Shown here one piece after another: positions 34,415 through 46,812 of a DNA stretch of 64,000 nucleotides. The translations under genes were made by a program, and so were the position numbers. Location of the stretch: positions 267,911,687-267,975,686 of the forward strand of contig NC_061510.1 of the NCBI RefSeq assembly GCF_022539505.1, written 5' to 3'. This stretch comes from Lolium rigidum (lineage: Eukaryota > Streptophyta > Magnoliopsida > Poales > Poaceae). How positions within the stretch are numbered: the stretch's first letter is position 1; every line of letters begins with the position of its first letter. The notes beneath the pieces are model-generated. The model had not been told where the DNA came from and did no database searches. It saw only the letters and a program-made list of their open reading frames with translations.

Positions 34415-36016
34415 TGATGCGTGTAGTTGACACGTCCGTTGGGAACCCCAAGAGGAAGGTGTGATGCGCACAGCGGCAAGTTTCCCTCTGTTAGAAACCA
34501 AGGTTTAATCGAACCGATAGGGAGTCAAGAAGCACGTTGAAGGTTGATGGCGGCGGGATGTAGTGCGGCGCAACACCAGAGATTCCGGCGCCAACGTGGA
34601 ACCTGCACAACACAACCAAAGTACTTTGCCCCAACGAAACACTGAGGTTGTCAATCTCACCGGCTTGCTGTAACAAAGGATTAACCGTATTGTGTGGAAG
34701 ATGATTGTTTGCAGAGAAAACAGTAAAAACAAGTATTGCAGCAGATTTGTATTTCAGGATAAAAGAATGGACCGGGGTCCACAGTTCACTAGAGGTGTCT
34801 CTCCCATAAGATAAAGGCATGTTGGGTGAACAAATTATTTTTACAGTCGGGCAATTGACAAATAGAGAGGGCATAACAATGCACATACATGACATGATAA
34901 GTATAGTGAGATTTAATTGGGCATTACGACAAAGTACATAGACCGCCATCCAACTCGCATCTATGCCTAAAAAGTCCACCTTCGAGTTATCATCCGAACC
35001 CCTTCCAAGTATTAAGTTGCAAAGCAACAGACAATTGCATTAAGTATGGTGTGTAATGTAATCAACAACTACATCCTCGGACATAGCGCCAATGTTTTAT
35101 CCCTAGTGGCAACGAGCACAACACAACCTTAGAACTTTCTCATCATCGTCCTGAGTGTCAATGCGGCATGAACCCACTATCGAGCATAAATACTCCCTCT
35201 TGGAGTTAAAAGTAAAAACTTGGCCAGAGCCTCTACTAGTAACGGAGAGCATGCAAGATCATAAACAACACATGTATAATAACTTGATAATTAACATGAC
35301 ATGGTATTCTCTATCCATCGGATCCCGACAAACACAACATAGAGTATTACAGATAGATGATCTTGATCATGTTAGGCAGCTCACAAGATCCAACAATGAA
35401 GCACAATGAGGAGAAGACAACCATCTAGCTACTGCTATGGACCCATAGTCCAGGGGTGAACTACTCACTCATCACTCCGGAGGCGATCATGGCGGTGTAG
35501 AGTCCTCCGGGAGATGAATCCCCTCTTCGGCGAGGTGCCGGAGGAGATCTCCAGAATCCCCCGAGATGGGATCGGCGGCGGCGGCGTCTCGGTAAGGTTT
35601 TCCGTATCGTGGTTTTTCGCCTCGGGGGTTTCGCGACGGAGGCTTTAAGTAGGCGGAAGGGCGAGTCGGGGGCCGGACGAGGGGGCCACACCATAGGCGG
35701 CGCGGGCCCCCTTTGGCCGCGCCGCCATGTGGTCCGGCCACCTCGTGGCCCCACTTCGTATGTTCTTCGGTCTTCCGGAAGCTCCGTGGAAAAATAGGCC
35801 CCCGGGTCTTCGTTTCGTCCAATTCCGAGAATATTTCGTTACTAGGATTTCGAAACCAAAAACAGCGAGAAACGAGAACCGGCACTTCGGCATCTTGTTA
35901 ATAGGTTAGTTCCAGAAAATGCACGAATATGACATAAAGTGTGCATAAAACATGTAGGTATCATCAATAATATGGCATAGAACATAAGAAATTATCGATA
36001 CGTCAGAGACGTATCA
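34415..36016 (-). repeat. 5' LTR of N1
   Basis: It ends at 36016 in the complement of TGATACGTCTC, and GTGGC follows. A CTACTTAAAGCC segment (complement of about 35643-35654) is the likely TATA-like promoter. Confidence 0.92.
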
Positions 36017-37029
36017 GTGGCTACCGGGTAAGTTTCTGATTTCACTTTCTATCTCTCTTGACTCTTTGTTTTCTGATTCTCTTTTTCCGGTTGCCTTTTG
36101 TGAACTTGTTCCCTTTCTTTCCAGGCCTGCTCTGAAGATCTCCAAGAGCGCCTCTGGCATGAGGCCGGAGACCTCTAAGGACGCCACCAGGACCTCGACT
36201 CCTCCTCAGCCAAGTCCGGTATCATCTGGTGCCGGCAATCCTTCTGCATCCCCTCTGGGGGCAATACAAGTTCGGGGCGCGCGGCCCCTAAATCTTGAGA
36301 TCACCGCGCGGAGGAGGATTTTGTCTCCCCTCCTGAAGCCCAAGACACCGGCGCCGGCACCGAAGATGCCGGGCAGGCGGAACCTCCGGTTCCTCCTGTT
36401 CAGAAGAAGAAGAAAAAGAAGGCTCCTTCCTCCCCTTCCAAGGCCGTGCCGGATTCTTCCGAGCCGGCCAGCTCCGCTCCGGCAAAGAACGCTCCTGAAG
36501 CTCCTGCGCCAACAAAGACCACGCCAACTCCTCCTCCGGCAACCTGCACTGGGAAGCCGGTCTCCGCCAAGCCCACGCCACCAGAGGGCGACAAGTTCAC
36601 CGCCCAGCAACTCGCTGCGGTGGTGACTGCGGCCACGGCTCCTTCCTCCGGTTCGCAGACGCTAGCTCTGCATGCCGGCCGCGCTGCTGTGGTTGCCTCT
36701 GAGACGGCCTCTGCCCAGGTAGGCCGGATCACAGAGTTCCAACGCCAAGGAGCTGACCTGGGCCACCTGCTCGTTTATGCTGAAAAGTGGAATCAGGCGG
36801 ATCTGACGCCGGCGGCGTGGGGCCTCGGCAAGGATAAGCTTCCTGTGGTCGACCCCTCTGGCCCTCGCAGCACCGGACATCATTTTGGCCGGCTGCGGCG
36901 CGCGGCCAAAGAGTTCGACAACGCTTGGCATGACGCCAGCACCAACGTGACGGTAAGCCGCACAACCTCAAACTCTTTTACACCCTTGCCGGTTTTGTTT
37001 CCAAAATTTGAAGATTAAGTATATCCTCC

Positions 37030-37310
37030 CAGTCCCCGAGTTTCGGGTTGAGAACGTAGTTCTTAGCGCGAAACTTAGTTAGAAACATAAAAAACCGGCA
37101 TAGCCAGTCCCCGAGTTTCGGGTTGAGAGCGCAGCACTTAGCGCGAAACTTTGTTAGAAACCCAAAAAACCGGCATAGCCAGTCCCCGAGTTTCGGGTTG
37201 AGAGCGCAACACTTAGTGCGGAACTTTGTTTGAAACATAAAAAACCGGCATAGCCAGTCCCCGAGTTTCGGGTTGAGAGCGCATCACCTAGCGCGAAACT
37301 TTGTTTTCTT
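37030..37310 (+). repeat. 75 bp tandem repeat in an intron of the antisense gene
   Basis: Units begin AGTCCCCGAGTTTCGGGTTG near 37031, 37105, 37181 and 37256, with spacing 74-76 bp. They contain TTAGCGCGAAACTTTGTT and AAAAAACCGGCATAGCC. About 3.7 copies fill most of intron 4 (36953-37352). Confidence 0.88.
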
Positions 37311-38640
37311 TGCCGGCACCTTTTTTACCGAGAACCTTTTTAACTTAAACAGACCACGCTGGACACCCGGAAGCAGCTCTTTGAGGAGCTGCTGTGGGAG
37401 CACCGGGAGCTGTCTGAGGCCCACGGCAAGTGCCAAGGTTAGTTTTTGTGCCTCCGGCTTCTTTTTATCGGCAGTTTTTCCTTTTAGTACTGATAAACTC
37501 TTTGCACTCCAGCTGTTCCGGAAGCCTCCATCGAGGCCCTCAAGGCTCAGCTCACCGCGCTTCAAGGTACCATTTCTTGTTTTTGCTTGTTTTGCATCTT
37601 TTACCATACCAGACTTTTCTTTGTTAATAAGACCTTTCCGGATTTCAGCCGAGAAGGAGCAGCTCATCACCGCGCATCGTGAAGTGAAGGAGCAGGCCAT
37701 GCAGGCTGGGCTCCGGCACGCGCGGGAGCTCGAGGAGGCCAAGGCCGCAGCAGAGGCCAAACTAGATGAAGCCCTGAAGGAGTACATGAACTCCACTGCT
37801 GTGCTGCGGACAGAGCTGGAGGAGGAAACCATGGCGCGGAAGGCAGCGCAGGACCGGCTTGCTCTTCTGAAGGATGAGCAAAAGGAGTACGACCGGCTGG
37901 TTGTACAAACCGATGCGCTGGCCCTCAGTAAGCCTTTTTTCTTTTCCGTTTCTTGCTTATAAGCTTATATCTTCCGGTAGCATGTCCTTATCTTTTTTCT
38001 TCTTTCTTGTAGGGCTCTTTCCGGACTCCCAGGCGCATGCGCACAAGAAGGTGGTGGAAGGCAGGGCGGAACAAGAAATGACCAACCCGGATGCGCCCTG
38101 GGATCCATATGACCACTTGGTTGCGCTTTCCGCCCGGGTCCAGCACATGCGCTCCGTGGATCGGCTTCTTGCTGATCTTCCGGAAGTGGCTATCCAAATC
38201 TGCAAGGTGTTGTGGCCTGAGGAACCGGTGCCTGCCAACGTCACGCTCAGCGCCGACCGCCTGAGGAATGCAGGCCGGAGGATCCGCGAGTGGAAGTGTT
38301 CGGCGGCTCGTGCCGAAGCGGATGCAGCGCTGCGCATCGCCTGCTCCTGGTATGACGACCTGGACTTGGACGCCTTCCACGCCCTCCGTGGCGACTCGCC
38401 TGCCGACAAGGATCCGGTTCGCGTCGCCAAGCGCCAGGACCGCGCCTACCACATGCCGAGTTCGCCCACGTGCGCACCTTCATCCCTCCTCCCCCCGACG
38501 TCAAGGATGCAGTTTCTGACGATGAAGGAGTCGTCGAGGACGAGGAGGATGAGGATGTCGAAGAGGACGCTGCTGATCCGGAAGAAGGCGATGCTCCTCC
38601 GGAAGCTCCTGAGGCCGGCGCGCAGCCTCCCATTGCCTGA

Positions 38641-39300
38641 GCCTTTTATCCTGTGTTCCTTATATCTGTTGCCTCAAAACTTTAAGCTCGTTAAATTCTA
38701 CCCCGGAATGCCGGGGTTTAGGATGTAAGATAAAACTCATCATGCCTTTTGGTTGTACTACAACAGTTATGCCTGTATCTTCTTACCGGTAACTAATTAA
38801 GTTAAGTTTTGTGCTAACTTAGCATTTTGCATATCGTTTGCTTTGATCTTGCACTGTGAAGATTCCGGAATTGTTTCGGCATCCAATCCGATGCACACTT
38901 GGTTCTTTTGCTTTGCCTCTGCCTACCTCTCTGGGTTTTTTGGCGTATGAGTCACAAAGTTCTTTTGCCAAGCAAGCATTTTCTTGAACTTAGAAAAAAA
39001 TCGAAATTTTTCACAAAAAACCGGTATAACCGGGGTTAGTTAAACTTTTTCCGGATTGATTGTTCCCATTTCTCTTCTTCGTGTTTCGCGTGCGTGATTC
39101 CTACCGGTTTATCTTGCTTGCCATGAAGCCGGTCTGCGGACAACAGCAAAGTCGAAGACTCCGGTAGGTTTAGCACGTTACTAAACCGGAAAGAAAAAAT
39201 GTTCACCAAGCAACCGGTAAACTGAAAAAATAGACACATTACATGCAATTTTCGGTAGAGGCAGTCCCCGATATTCATTCGACGTGCCGGCATCTTTTAT
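38641..39300. other. Spacer between the two convergent genes of G
   Basis: No coding frame. The plus-strand antisense gene ends at 38640 and the minus-strand pol gene ends at 39301, so 3' ends of opposing transcripts would lie here. AT-rich with scattered CCGGTA motifs. Confidence 0.5.
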
Positions 39301-40097
39301 TCATATCATATAAGGTACAAAAAAGAACTCCTTACAGCACAACTTCAGGAATAGAAAGGACGCAGTAGTGCTATGTTCCATGGGCGCTTGGTTTCCTCCC
39401 CCGACTCCGTCCGCCTTGCCTTTCTTTGATTCCTGTGCATCGATAAAGTAGTAGGCATCATTGTGTAGAGCCTTGCTCACAATGAAAGGTCCTTCCCATG
39501 GAGGTGAGAGTTTGTGGCGCCCCTCAGTGCGCTGCACTAGGCGTAGCACCAGGCCTCCTTCCCGGAACACTCTTGGTTTAACCTTCCGGCTATGATAGCG
39601 TCTAAGGTTCTGCTGGTATATGGCTGTTCTTGCCAAAGCCAATTCCCTTGCTTCCTCTAGCAAGTCTACATCATTTTCTCGGGCCTCTTTTACCTCTTCT
39701 TCGGTATAGAGTTGAACCCTTGGTGAATCATGTATGATGTCAGTTGGTATCACAGCTTCTGCTCCATAAACCATGAAGAAAGGAGTGTATCCGGTAGACC
39801 GGTTTGGAGTCGCTCTTATGCTCCACAGTACTGATGGTAGCTCATCAAGCCAACAACCCGGTGATTTTTCAACCGCCTCGATGAGTCTTGGCTTGATACC
39901 GGAAAGCACCAATGCATTGGTTCTTTCCACTTGGCCATTGCCTTGCGGGTGTGCGACTGAGCACAAGTCCAGCTGGATGTTGTTATCCTCACAAAATCTT
40001 TTGAATTCTCCTTGAGCAAAGTTTGTTCCATTGTCGGTGATAATGCTATGCGGGTAGCCATACCGCAAGATAACATCTTTCAAGAATTTCACAGCTG
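39301..40097 (-). pseudogene. G pol, C-terminal part: integrase core and tail
   Basis: It continues the integrase that is cut at 46813. It shows SIITDNGTNF with the second catalytic Asp and QGNGQVERTN with the catalytic Glu of the DDE core, then WSIRATPNRSTGYTPFFMVYGAEAV. The C-terminal domain follows (RRYHSRKVKPRVFREGGLVLR, GPFIVSKALH). No chromodomain is seen, as expected for the Tat lineage. The frame itself is open to the stop at 39301 but lacks its N-terminal half because N2 sits between the first and second catalytic aspartates. Confidence 0.9.
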
Positions 40098-40102
40098 TAT
40101 GC

Positions 40103-41691
40103 TGATACGTCTCCGACGTATCGATAATTTCTTATGTTCTATGCCATATTATTGATGATACCTACATGTTTTATGCACACTTTATGTCATATTCGTGCAT
40201 TTTCTGGAACTAACCTATTAACAAGATGCCGAAGTGCCGGTTCCGTTTTCTGCTGTTTTTGGTTTCGAAATCCTAGTAACAAAATATTCTCGGAATTGGA
40301 CGAAACGTAGACCCGGGGGCCTATTTTGCCACGAACCTTCCGAGAAGACCGAAGAGCATACGAAGTGGGGCCACGAGGTGGCGACACCACATGGCGGCGC
40401 GGCCAAGGGGGCCCGCGCCGCCCTGTGGTGTGGGCCCCTCGTCGGGCCCCCGACTCGCCCTTCCGCCTACTTAAAGCCTCCGTCACGAAACCCCCGATGC
40501 GAAAAACCACGATACGGAAAACCTTGCGAGACACCGCCGCCGCCGATCCCATCTCGGGGGATTCTGGAGATCTCCTCCGGCGCCCTGCCGGAGAGGGGAT
40601 TCATCTCCCGGAGGACTCTACACCGCCATGGTCGCCTCCGGAGTGATGAGTGAGTAGTTCACCCCTGGACTATGGGTCCATAGCGAGTAGCTAGATGGTT
40701 GTCTTCTCCTCATTGTGCTTCATTGTTGGATCTTGAGAGCTGCCTAACATGATCAAGATCATCTATCTGTAATACTCTATGTGGTGTTTGTCGGGATCCG
40801 ATGGATAGAGAATACCATGTTATGTTAATTATCAAGTTATTACATATGTGTTGTTTATGATCTTGCATGCTCTCCGTTACTAGTAGAGGCTCTGCCAAGT
40901 TTTTGCTTTTAACTCCAAGAGGGAGTATTTATGCTCGATAGTGGGTTCATGCCCGCATTGACACCCGGGACGGTGACGAAAAGTTCTAAGGTTGTGTTGT
41001 GCTTGTTGCCACTAGGGATAAAACATTGGCGCTATGTCCGAGGATGTAGTTGTTGATTACATTACGCACCATACTTAATGCAATTGTCCGTTGCTTTGCA
41101 ACTTAATACCGGAAGGGGTTCGGACGATAACCTCGAAGGTGGACTTTTTAGGCATAGATGCGGTTGGATGGCGGTCTATGTACTTTGTCGTAATGCCCAA
41201 TTAAATCTCACTATACTTATCATATCATGTATGTGCATTGTTATGCCCTCTCTATTTGTCAATTGCCCGACTGTAATTTGTTCACCCAACATGCTTTTAT
41301 CTTATGGGAGAGACACCTCTAGTGAACTGTGGACCCCGGTCCATTCTTTTAATACTGAAATACAAATCTGCTGCAATACTTGTTTTACTGTTTTCTCTGC
41401 AAACAATCATCTTCCACACAATACGGTTAATCCTTTGTTACAGCAAGCCGGCCGACAACCTCACTGTTTCGTTGGGGCAAAGTACTTTGGTTGTGTTGTG
41501 TAGGTTCCACGTTGGCGCCGGAATCTCTGGTGTTGCGCCGCACTACATCCCGCCGCCATCAACCTTCAACGTGCTTCTTGATTCCCTACTTGGTTCGATT
41601 AAACCTTGGTTTCTTGCGAGGGAAACTTGCCGATGTGCGCATCACACCTTCCTCTTGGGGTTCCCAACGGACGTGTCAACTACACGCATCA
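40103..41691 (+). repeat. 5' LTR of N2
   Basis: Starts TGATACGTCTCCGACGTATC and ends CTACACGCATCA. It carries small deletions relative to the 3' LTR, for example loss of TGAGATTGA near 41450. Confidence 0.92.
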
Positions 41692-41952
41692 AGCAAATTT
41701 CTGGCGCCGTTGCCGGGGAGATCAAGACACGCTGCAAGGGGAGTCTCCACTTCCCAATCTCTTTACTTTGTTTTTGTCTTGCTTTATTTTATTTACTAAT
41801 TTGTTTGCTGCACTTATATCAAAACACAAAAAAATTAGTTGCTAGTTTTACTTTATTTGCTATCTTGTTTGCTATATCAAAAACACAAAAATTAGTTACT
41901 TGTTTTACTTTACTTAATATCATGCATGTTTTTATTTCACTAGTTAAGCATA

Positions 41953-42630
41953 ATGGAAAACAACAAAAATATGAGAGATCTTTATGAACTTTATCTTGAA
42001 TTAGGACATGATGTGTTTGAAGAGAGAATTAAAAAACCCATGGAACTTTATATGCATGCTAATGGGAATGCTATTACTATGGATGCTTTGAACACCATTG
42101 TTGCTAATGCTATGGAAAATTCTAAGCTTGGGGAGGCTGGCTCTGATGAGCATGATCTTTTTAGTCCCCCAAGCATTGAGGAGAAAATTTTCTTTTATGA
42201 TTACAATATGCCTCCTACACTTGATGAGAATAATAATGATAGCTACTTTGTTGAATTTGCTCCCACTACAACTAATAAAATTGATTATGCCTATGTGGAG
42301 AGTAATAATTTTATGCATGAGACTCATGATAAGAATGCTTTATGTGATAGTTATATTGTTGAGTTTGCTCATGTTGCTACTGAAAGTTATTATGAGAGAG
42401 GAAAATATGGTTGTAGAAATTTTCATGTTACTAAAATGCCTCTCTATGTGCTGAAATTTTTGAAGCTACACTTGTTTTATCTTCCTATGCTTGTTACTTT
42501 GCTCTTCATGAACTTGTTTATTCACAAGATTCCTATGCATAGGAAGCATGTTAGACTTAAATGTGTTTTGAATTTGCCTCTTGATGCTCTCTTTTGCTTC
42601 AAATACTATTTCTTGCGAGTGCATCATTAA
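41953..42630 (+). CDS. ORF of non-autonomous N2 element, unknown function
   Basis: An intact 225-codon frame begins MENNKNMRDLYELYLELGHD, about 260 bp after the LTR and just after ACTAGTTAAGCATA. It has an acidic, Asn/Ser-rich middle, a YYERGKYGCRNF block near residues 150-165 and a hydrophobic stretch (LFYLPMLVTLLFMNLFI, about 173-190) that could be a membrane segment. A related but broken copy lies at 58222-58891 in an element with different LTRs. I do not recognise a known domain. The conservation of the start and of several blocks between the copies suggests a real protein at some time. A structural or packaging role is only a guess. Confidence 0.6.
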   Translation: MENNKNMRDLYELYLELGHDVFEERIKKPMELYMHANGNAITMDALNTIVANAMENSKLGEAGSDEHDLFSPPSIEEKIFFYDYNMPPTLDENNNDSYFVEFAPTTTNKIDYAYVESNNFMHETHDKNALCDSYIVEFAHVATESYYERGKYGCRNFHVTKMPLYVLKFLKLHLFYLPMLVTLLFMNLFIHKIPMHRKHVRLKCVLNLPLDALFCFKYYFLRVHH

Positions 42631-45213
42631 AACTGTTGAGCCCATCTTAATGGCTAAAAAGAAAGAACTTCTTGGGAGATAACCCATGTGTTTTTGCTAC
42701 AGTACTTTGTTTTATATTTGTGTCTTGGAAGTTGTTTACTACTGTAGCAACCTCTCCTTATCTTAGTTTTGAGTTTTGTTGTGCCAAGTAAAGTCTTTGA
42801 TAGTAAAGTAAGTACTAGATTTGGATTACTGCGCAGTTCCAGATTTCTTTGCTGTCACGAATCTGGGTCTACCTCCCTGTAGGAAGCTCAGAAAATTAAG
42901 CCAATTTACGTGCATGATCCTCAGATATGTACGCAACTTTCATTCAATTTGAGCATTTTCATTTGAGCAAGTCTGGTGGCCTAATAAAATCCATCTTTAC
43001 GGACTGTTCTGTTTTGACAGATTCTGCCTTTTATTTCGCATTGCCTCTTTTGCTATGTTGGATGAATTTCTTTGATCCATTAATGTCCAGTAGCTTTATG
43101 CAATGTCCAGAAGTGTTAAGAATGATTGTGTCACCTCTGAACATGTGAATTTTTATTATGCACTAACCCTCTAATGAGTTGTTTCGAGTTTGGTGTGGAG
43201 GAAGTTTTCAAGGATCAAGAGAGGAGTATGATGCAATATGATCAAGGAGAGTGAAAGCTCTAAGCTTGGGGATGCCCCGGTGGTTCACCCCTGCATATTT
43301 TAAGAAGACTCAAGCGTCTAAGCTTGGGGATGCCCAAGGCATCCCCTTCATCATCGACAACATTATCAGGTTCCTCCCCTGAAACTATATTTTTATTCCG
43401 TCACATCTTATGTACTTTGCTTGGAGCGTCAGTTTGCTTTTGTTTTGTTTTGTTTGAATAAAATGGATCCTAGCATTCACTTTATGGGAGAGAGACACGC
43501 TCCACTGTAGCATATGGACAAGTATGTCCTTAGGCTCTACTCATAGTATTCATGGCGAAGTTTCTTCTTCGTTAAATTGTTATATGGTTGGAATTGGAAA
43601 ATGCTACATGTAGTAACTCTAAAATGTCTTGGATAATTTGATACTTGGCAATTGTTGTGCTCATGTTTAAGCTCTTGCATCATATACTTTGCACCCATTA
43701 ATGAAGAAATACTTAGAGCTTGCTAATTTGGTTTGCATATTTGGTTTCTCTAGAGTCTAGATAATATCTAGTATTGAGTTTTGAACAACAAGGAAGACGG
43801 TATAGAATCTTATAATGTTTACAATATGTCTTTTATGTGAGTTTTGCTGTACCGTTCATCCTTGTGTTTGTTTCAAATAACCTTGCTAGCCTAAACCTTG
43901 TATCGAGAGGGAATACTTCTCATGCATCCAAAATCCTTGAGCCAACCACTATGCCATTTGTGTCCATCATACCTACCTACTACATGGTATTTATCCGCCA
44001 TTCCAAAGTAAATTGCTTGAGTGCTACCTTTAAAATTCCATCATTCACCTTTACAATATATAGCTCATGGGACAAATAGCTTAAAAACTATTGTGGTATT
44101 GAATATGTACTTATGCACTTTATCTCTTATTAAGTTCCTTGTTGAGCGATAACCACGTTTCTGGGGACGCCATCAACTATCCTTTGTTGAATATCATGTG
44201 AGTTGCTATGCATGTCCGTCTTGTCTGAAGTAAGAGAGATCTACCACCTTCATGGTTGGAGCATGCATATTGTTAGAGAAGAACTTTGGGCCGCTAACTA
44301 AAGCCATGATTCATGGTGGAAGTTTCAGTTTTGGACATATATCCTCAATCTCATATGAGAATAATAATTGTTGCCACATGCTTATGCATTAAAGAGGAGT
44401 CCATTATCTCGTTGTCCATGTTGTCCCGGTATGGATGTCTAAGTTGAGAATAATCAAAAGCGAGAAATCCAAAATGCGAGCTTTCTCCTTAGACCTTTGT
44501 ACAGGCGGCATGGAGGTACCCCATTGTGACACTTGGTTAAAACATGTGCATTGCAAAGATCCGGTAGTCCAAGCTAAATAGGACAAGGTGAGGGCACTAT
44601 TAGTATACTATGCATGAGACTTGCAACTTGTAAGATATAATTTACATAACTCATATGCTTTATTACTACCGTTGACAAAATTGTTTCATGTTTTCAAAAT
44701 AAAAGCTCTAGCACAAATATAGCAATCGATGCTTTCCTCTTTGAAGGACCATTCTTTTACTTTTATGTTGAGTCAGTTCACCTATCTCTCTCCACCTCAA
44801 GAAGCAAACACTTGTGTGAACTTGTGCATTGATTCATACATACTTGCATATTGCACTTGTTATATTACTCTATGTTGACAATTATCCATGAGATATACAT
44901 GTTACAAGTTGAAAGCAACCGCTGAAACTTAATCTTCCTTTGTGTTGCTTCAATGCCTTTACTTTGATTTATTGCTTTATGAGTTAACTCTTATGCAAGA
45001 CTTATTAATGCTTGTCTTGAAGTACTATTCATGAAAAGTCTTTGCTTTATGATTCGCTTGTTTACTCATGTCATTACCATTGTTTTGATCGCTGCATTCA
45101 CTACATATGTTTACAAATAGTATGATCAAGGTTATGATGGCATATCACTTCAGAAATTATCTTTGTTATCGTTTTACCTGCTCGGGACGAGCAGAACTAA
45201 GCTTGGGGATGCT
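42631..45213 (+). other. Non-coding 3' internal region of N2
   Basis: Colinear with N1 29464-32054 (inverse orientation). It starts with the conserved GGGAGATAACCCATG block near 42675. A perfect hairpin lies at 43326-43346, with AAGCTTGGGGATGC motifs near 43263, 43322 and 45200. The last motif abuts the 3' LTR and serves as polypurine tract. Confidence 0.78.
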
Positions 45214-46807
45214 TGATACGTCTCCGACGTATCGATAATTTCTTATGTTCTATGCCATATTATTGATGATACCTACATGTTTTATGCACACTTTATGTCA
45301 TATTCGTGCATTTTCTGGAACTAACCTATTAACAAGATGCCGAAGTGCCGGTTCATGTTTTCGCTATTTTTGGTTTCAGAAATCCTAGTAACAAAATATT
45401 CTCGGAATTGAACGAAACGAAGACCCGGGGGCCTATTTTGCCACGAACCTTCCGGAAGACCGAAGAGCATACGAAGTGGGGCCACGAGGTGGCGACACCA
45501 CATGGCGGCGCGGCCAAGGGGGGCCGCGCCGCCTCGTGGTGTGGGCCCCTCGTCGGGCCCCCGACTCTGCCCTTCCGCCTACTTAAAGCCTCCGTCGCGA
45601 AACCCACGATGCGAAAAACCACGATACGGAAAACCTTACCGAGACGCCGCCGCCGCCGATCCCATCTCGGGGATTACGGAGATCTCCTCCGGCGCCCTGC
45701 CGGAGAGGGGATTCATCTCCCGGAGGACTCTACACCGCCATGGTCGCCTCCGGAGTGATGAGTGAGTAGTTCACCCCTGGACTATGGGTCCATAGCAGTA
45801 GCTAGATGGTTGTCTTCTCCTCATTGTGCTTCATTGTTGGATCTTGTGAGCTGCCTAACATGATCAAGATCATCTATCCGTAATACTCTATGTTGTGTTT
45901 GTCGGGATCCGATGGATAGAGAATACCATGTTATGTTAATTATCAAGTTATTACATATGTGTTGTTTATGATCTTGCATGCTCTCCGTTACTAGTAGAGG
46001 CTCTGGCCAAGTTTTTTGCTTTTAACTCCAAGAGGGAGTATTTATGCTCGATAGTGGGTTCATGCCCGCATTGACACCAGGACGATGACGAGAAAGTTCT
46101 AAGGTTGTGTTGTGCTTGTTGCCACTAGGGATAAAACATTGGCGCTATGTCCGAGGATGTAGTTGTTGATTACATTACGCACCATACTTAATGCAATTGT
46201 CTGTTGCTTTGCAACTTAATGCTGGAAGGGGTTCGGACGATAACCTGAAGGTGGACTTTTTAGGCATAGATGCAGTTGGATGGCGGTCTATGTACTTTGT
46301 TGTAATGCCCAATTAAATCTCACTATACTTATCATATCATGTATGTGCATTGTTATGCCCTCTCTATTTGTCAATTGCCCGACTGTAATTTGTTCACCCA
46401 ACATGCTTTTATCTTATGGGAGAGACACCTCTAGTGAACTGTGGACCCCGGTCCATTCTTTTAATACTGAAATACAAATCTGCTGCAATACTTGTTTTAC
46501 TGTTTTCTCTGCAAACAATCATCTTCCACACAATACGGTTAATCCTTTGTTACAGCAAGCCGGTGAGATTGACAACCTCACTTTTTCGTTGGGGCAAAGT
46601 ACTTTGGTTGTGTTGTGCAGGTTCCACGTTGGCGCCGGAATCTCCGGTGTTGCGCCGCACTACATCCTGCCGCCATCAACCTTCAACGTGCTTCTTGACT
46701 CCTACTGGTTCGATTAAACCTTGGTTTCTTACTGAGGGAAACTTGCCGCTGTGCGCATCACACCTTCCTCTTGGGGTTCCCAACGGACGTGTCAACTACA
46801 CGCATCA
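45214..46807 (+). repeat. 3' LTR of N2
   Basis: Matches 40103-41691 closely. It ends ACACGCATCA before the second TATGC. Confidence 0.92.
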
Positions 46808-46812
46808 TATGC

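Larger units (their letters stand above)
27864..36016 (-). mobile_element. Element N1: Athila-like gypsy element without pol, nested in G
   Basis: LTRs 27864-29463 and 34415-36016 are flanked by the target duplication GTGGC (27859-27863 and 36017-36021). On the minus strand the LTR starts TGATACGTC and ends ACACGCATCA. The primer site TGGCGCCGTTGCCGGGG follows, the tRNA-Asp type used by Athila-like elements. The 4.95 kb interior has a decayed gag-protease region and then about 2.6 kb with no reverse transcriptase or integrase. It sits in exon 3 of G's antisense gene. Confidence 0.93.
26230..38640 (+). pseudogene. Spliced antisense gene of G: putative gypsy-type transposon protein (PF04195-like), interrupted by N1
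   Basis: Eight coding exons can be read: 26230-27327, 27409-27591, about 27664-27863 plus 36022-36027, 36125-36952, 37353-37437, 37513-37566, 37649-37927 and 38013-38640. Apart from the exon 3 acceptor, every junction has GT...AG and keeps phase. The N-terminal part (about residues 110-300) carries LPASDFFRRFLDFYELQPHH and SYTTFMEGYCGITPSVD, as in the putative gypsy-type transposon domain. Exon 4 contains a lysine run next to a Pro/Ala-rich segment. Exon 7 is a charged coiled coil, and exon 8 ends in a Glu/Asp-rich tail and PPIA. Roughly 1,100 residues would be expected. This copy is dead: N1 splits exon 3, and frameshifts lie near 36280 and 38455. The protein's function is unknown; related plant Tat elements carry antisense ORFs in the same place. 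Confidence 0.8.
40103..46807 (+). mobile_element. Element N2: Athila-like non-autonomous gypsy element, nested in G integrase
   Basis: LTRs 40103-41691 and 45214-46807 are flanked by TATGC (40098-40102 and 46808-46812). The primer site TGGCGCCGTTGCCGGGG starts at 41702. The 3.5 kb interior has one ORF of 225 codons and a long non-coding tail, with no gag, protease or polymerase motif. Its LTRs are the same family as those of N1, but its ORF is of the kind found in the S elements. It lies in the opposite orientation to G. Confidence 0.93.

Noticed and set aside
42098..42454. Alternative hydrophobic frame of 118 codons overlapping the N2 ORF
   Set aside because: It is a shifted-frame shadow of the MENNK-type ORF.
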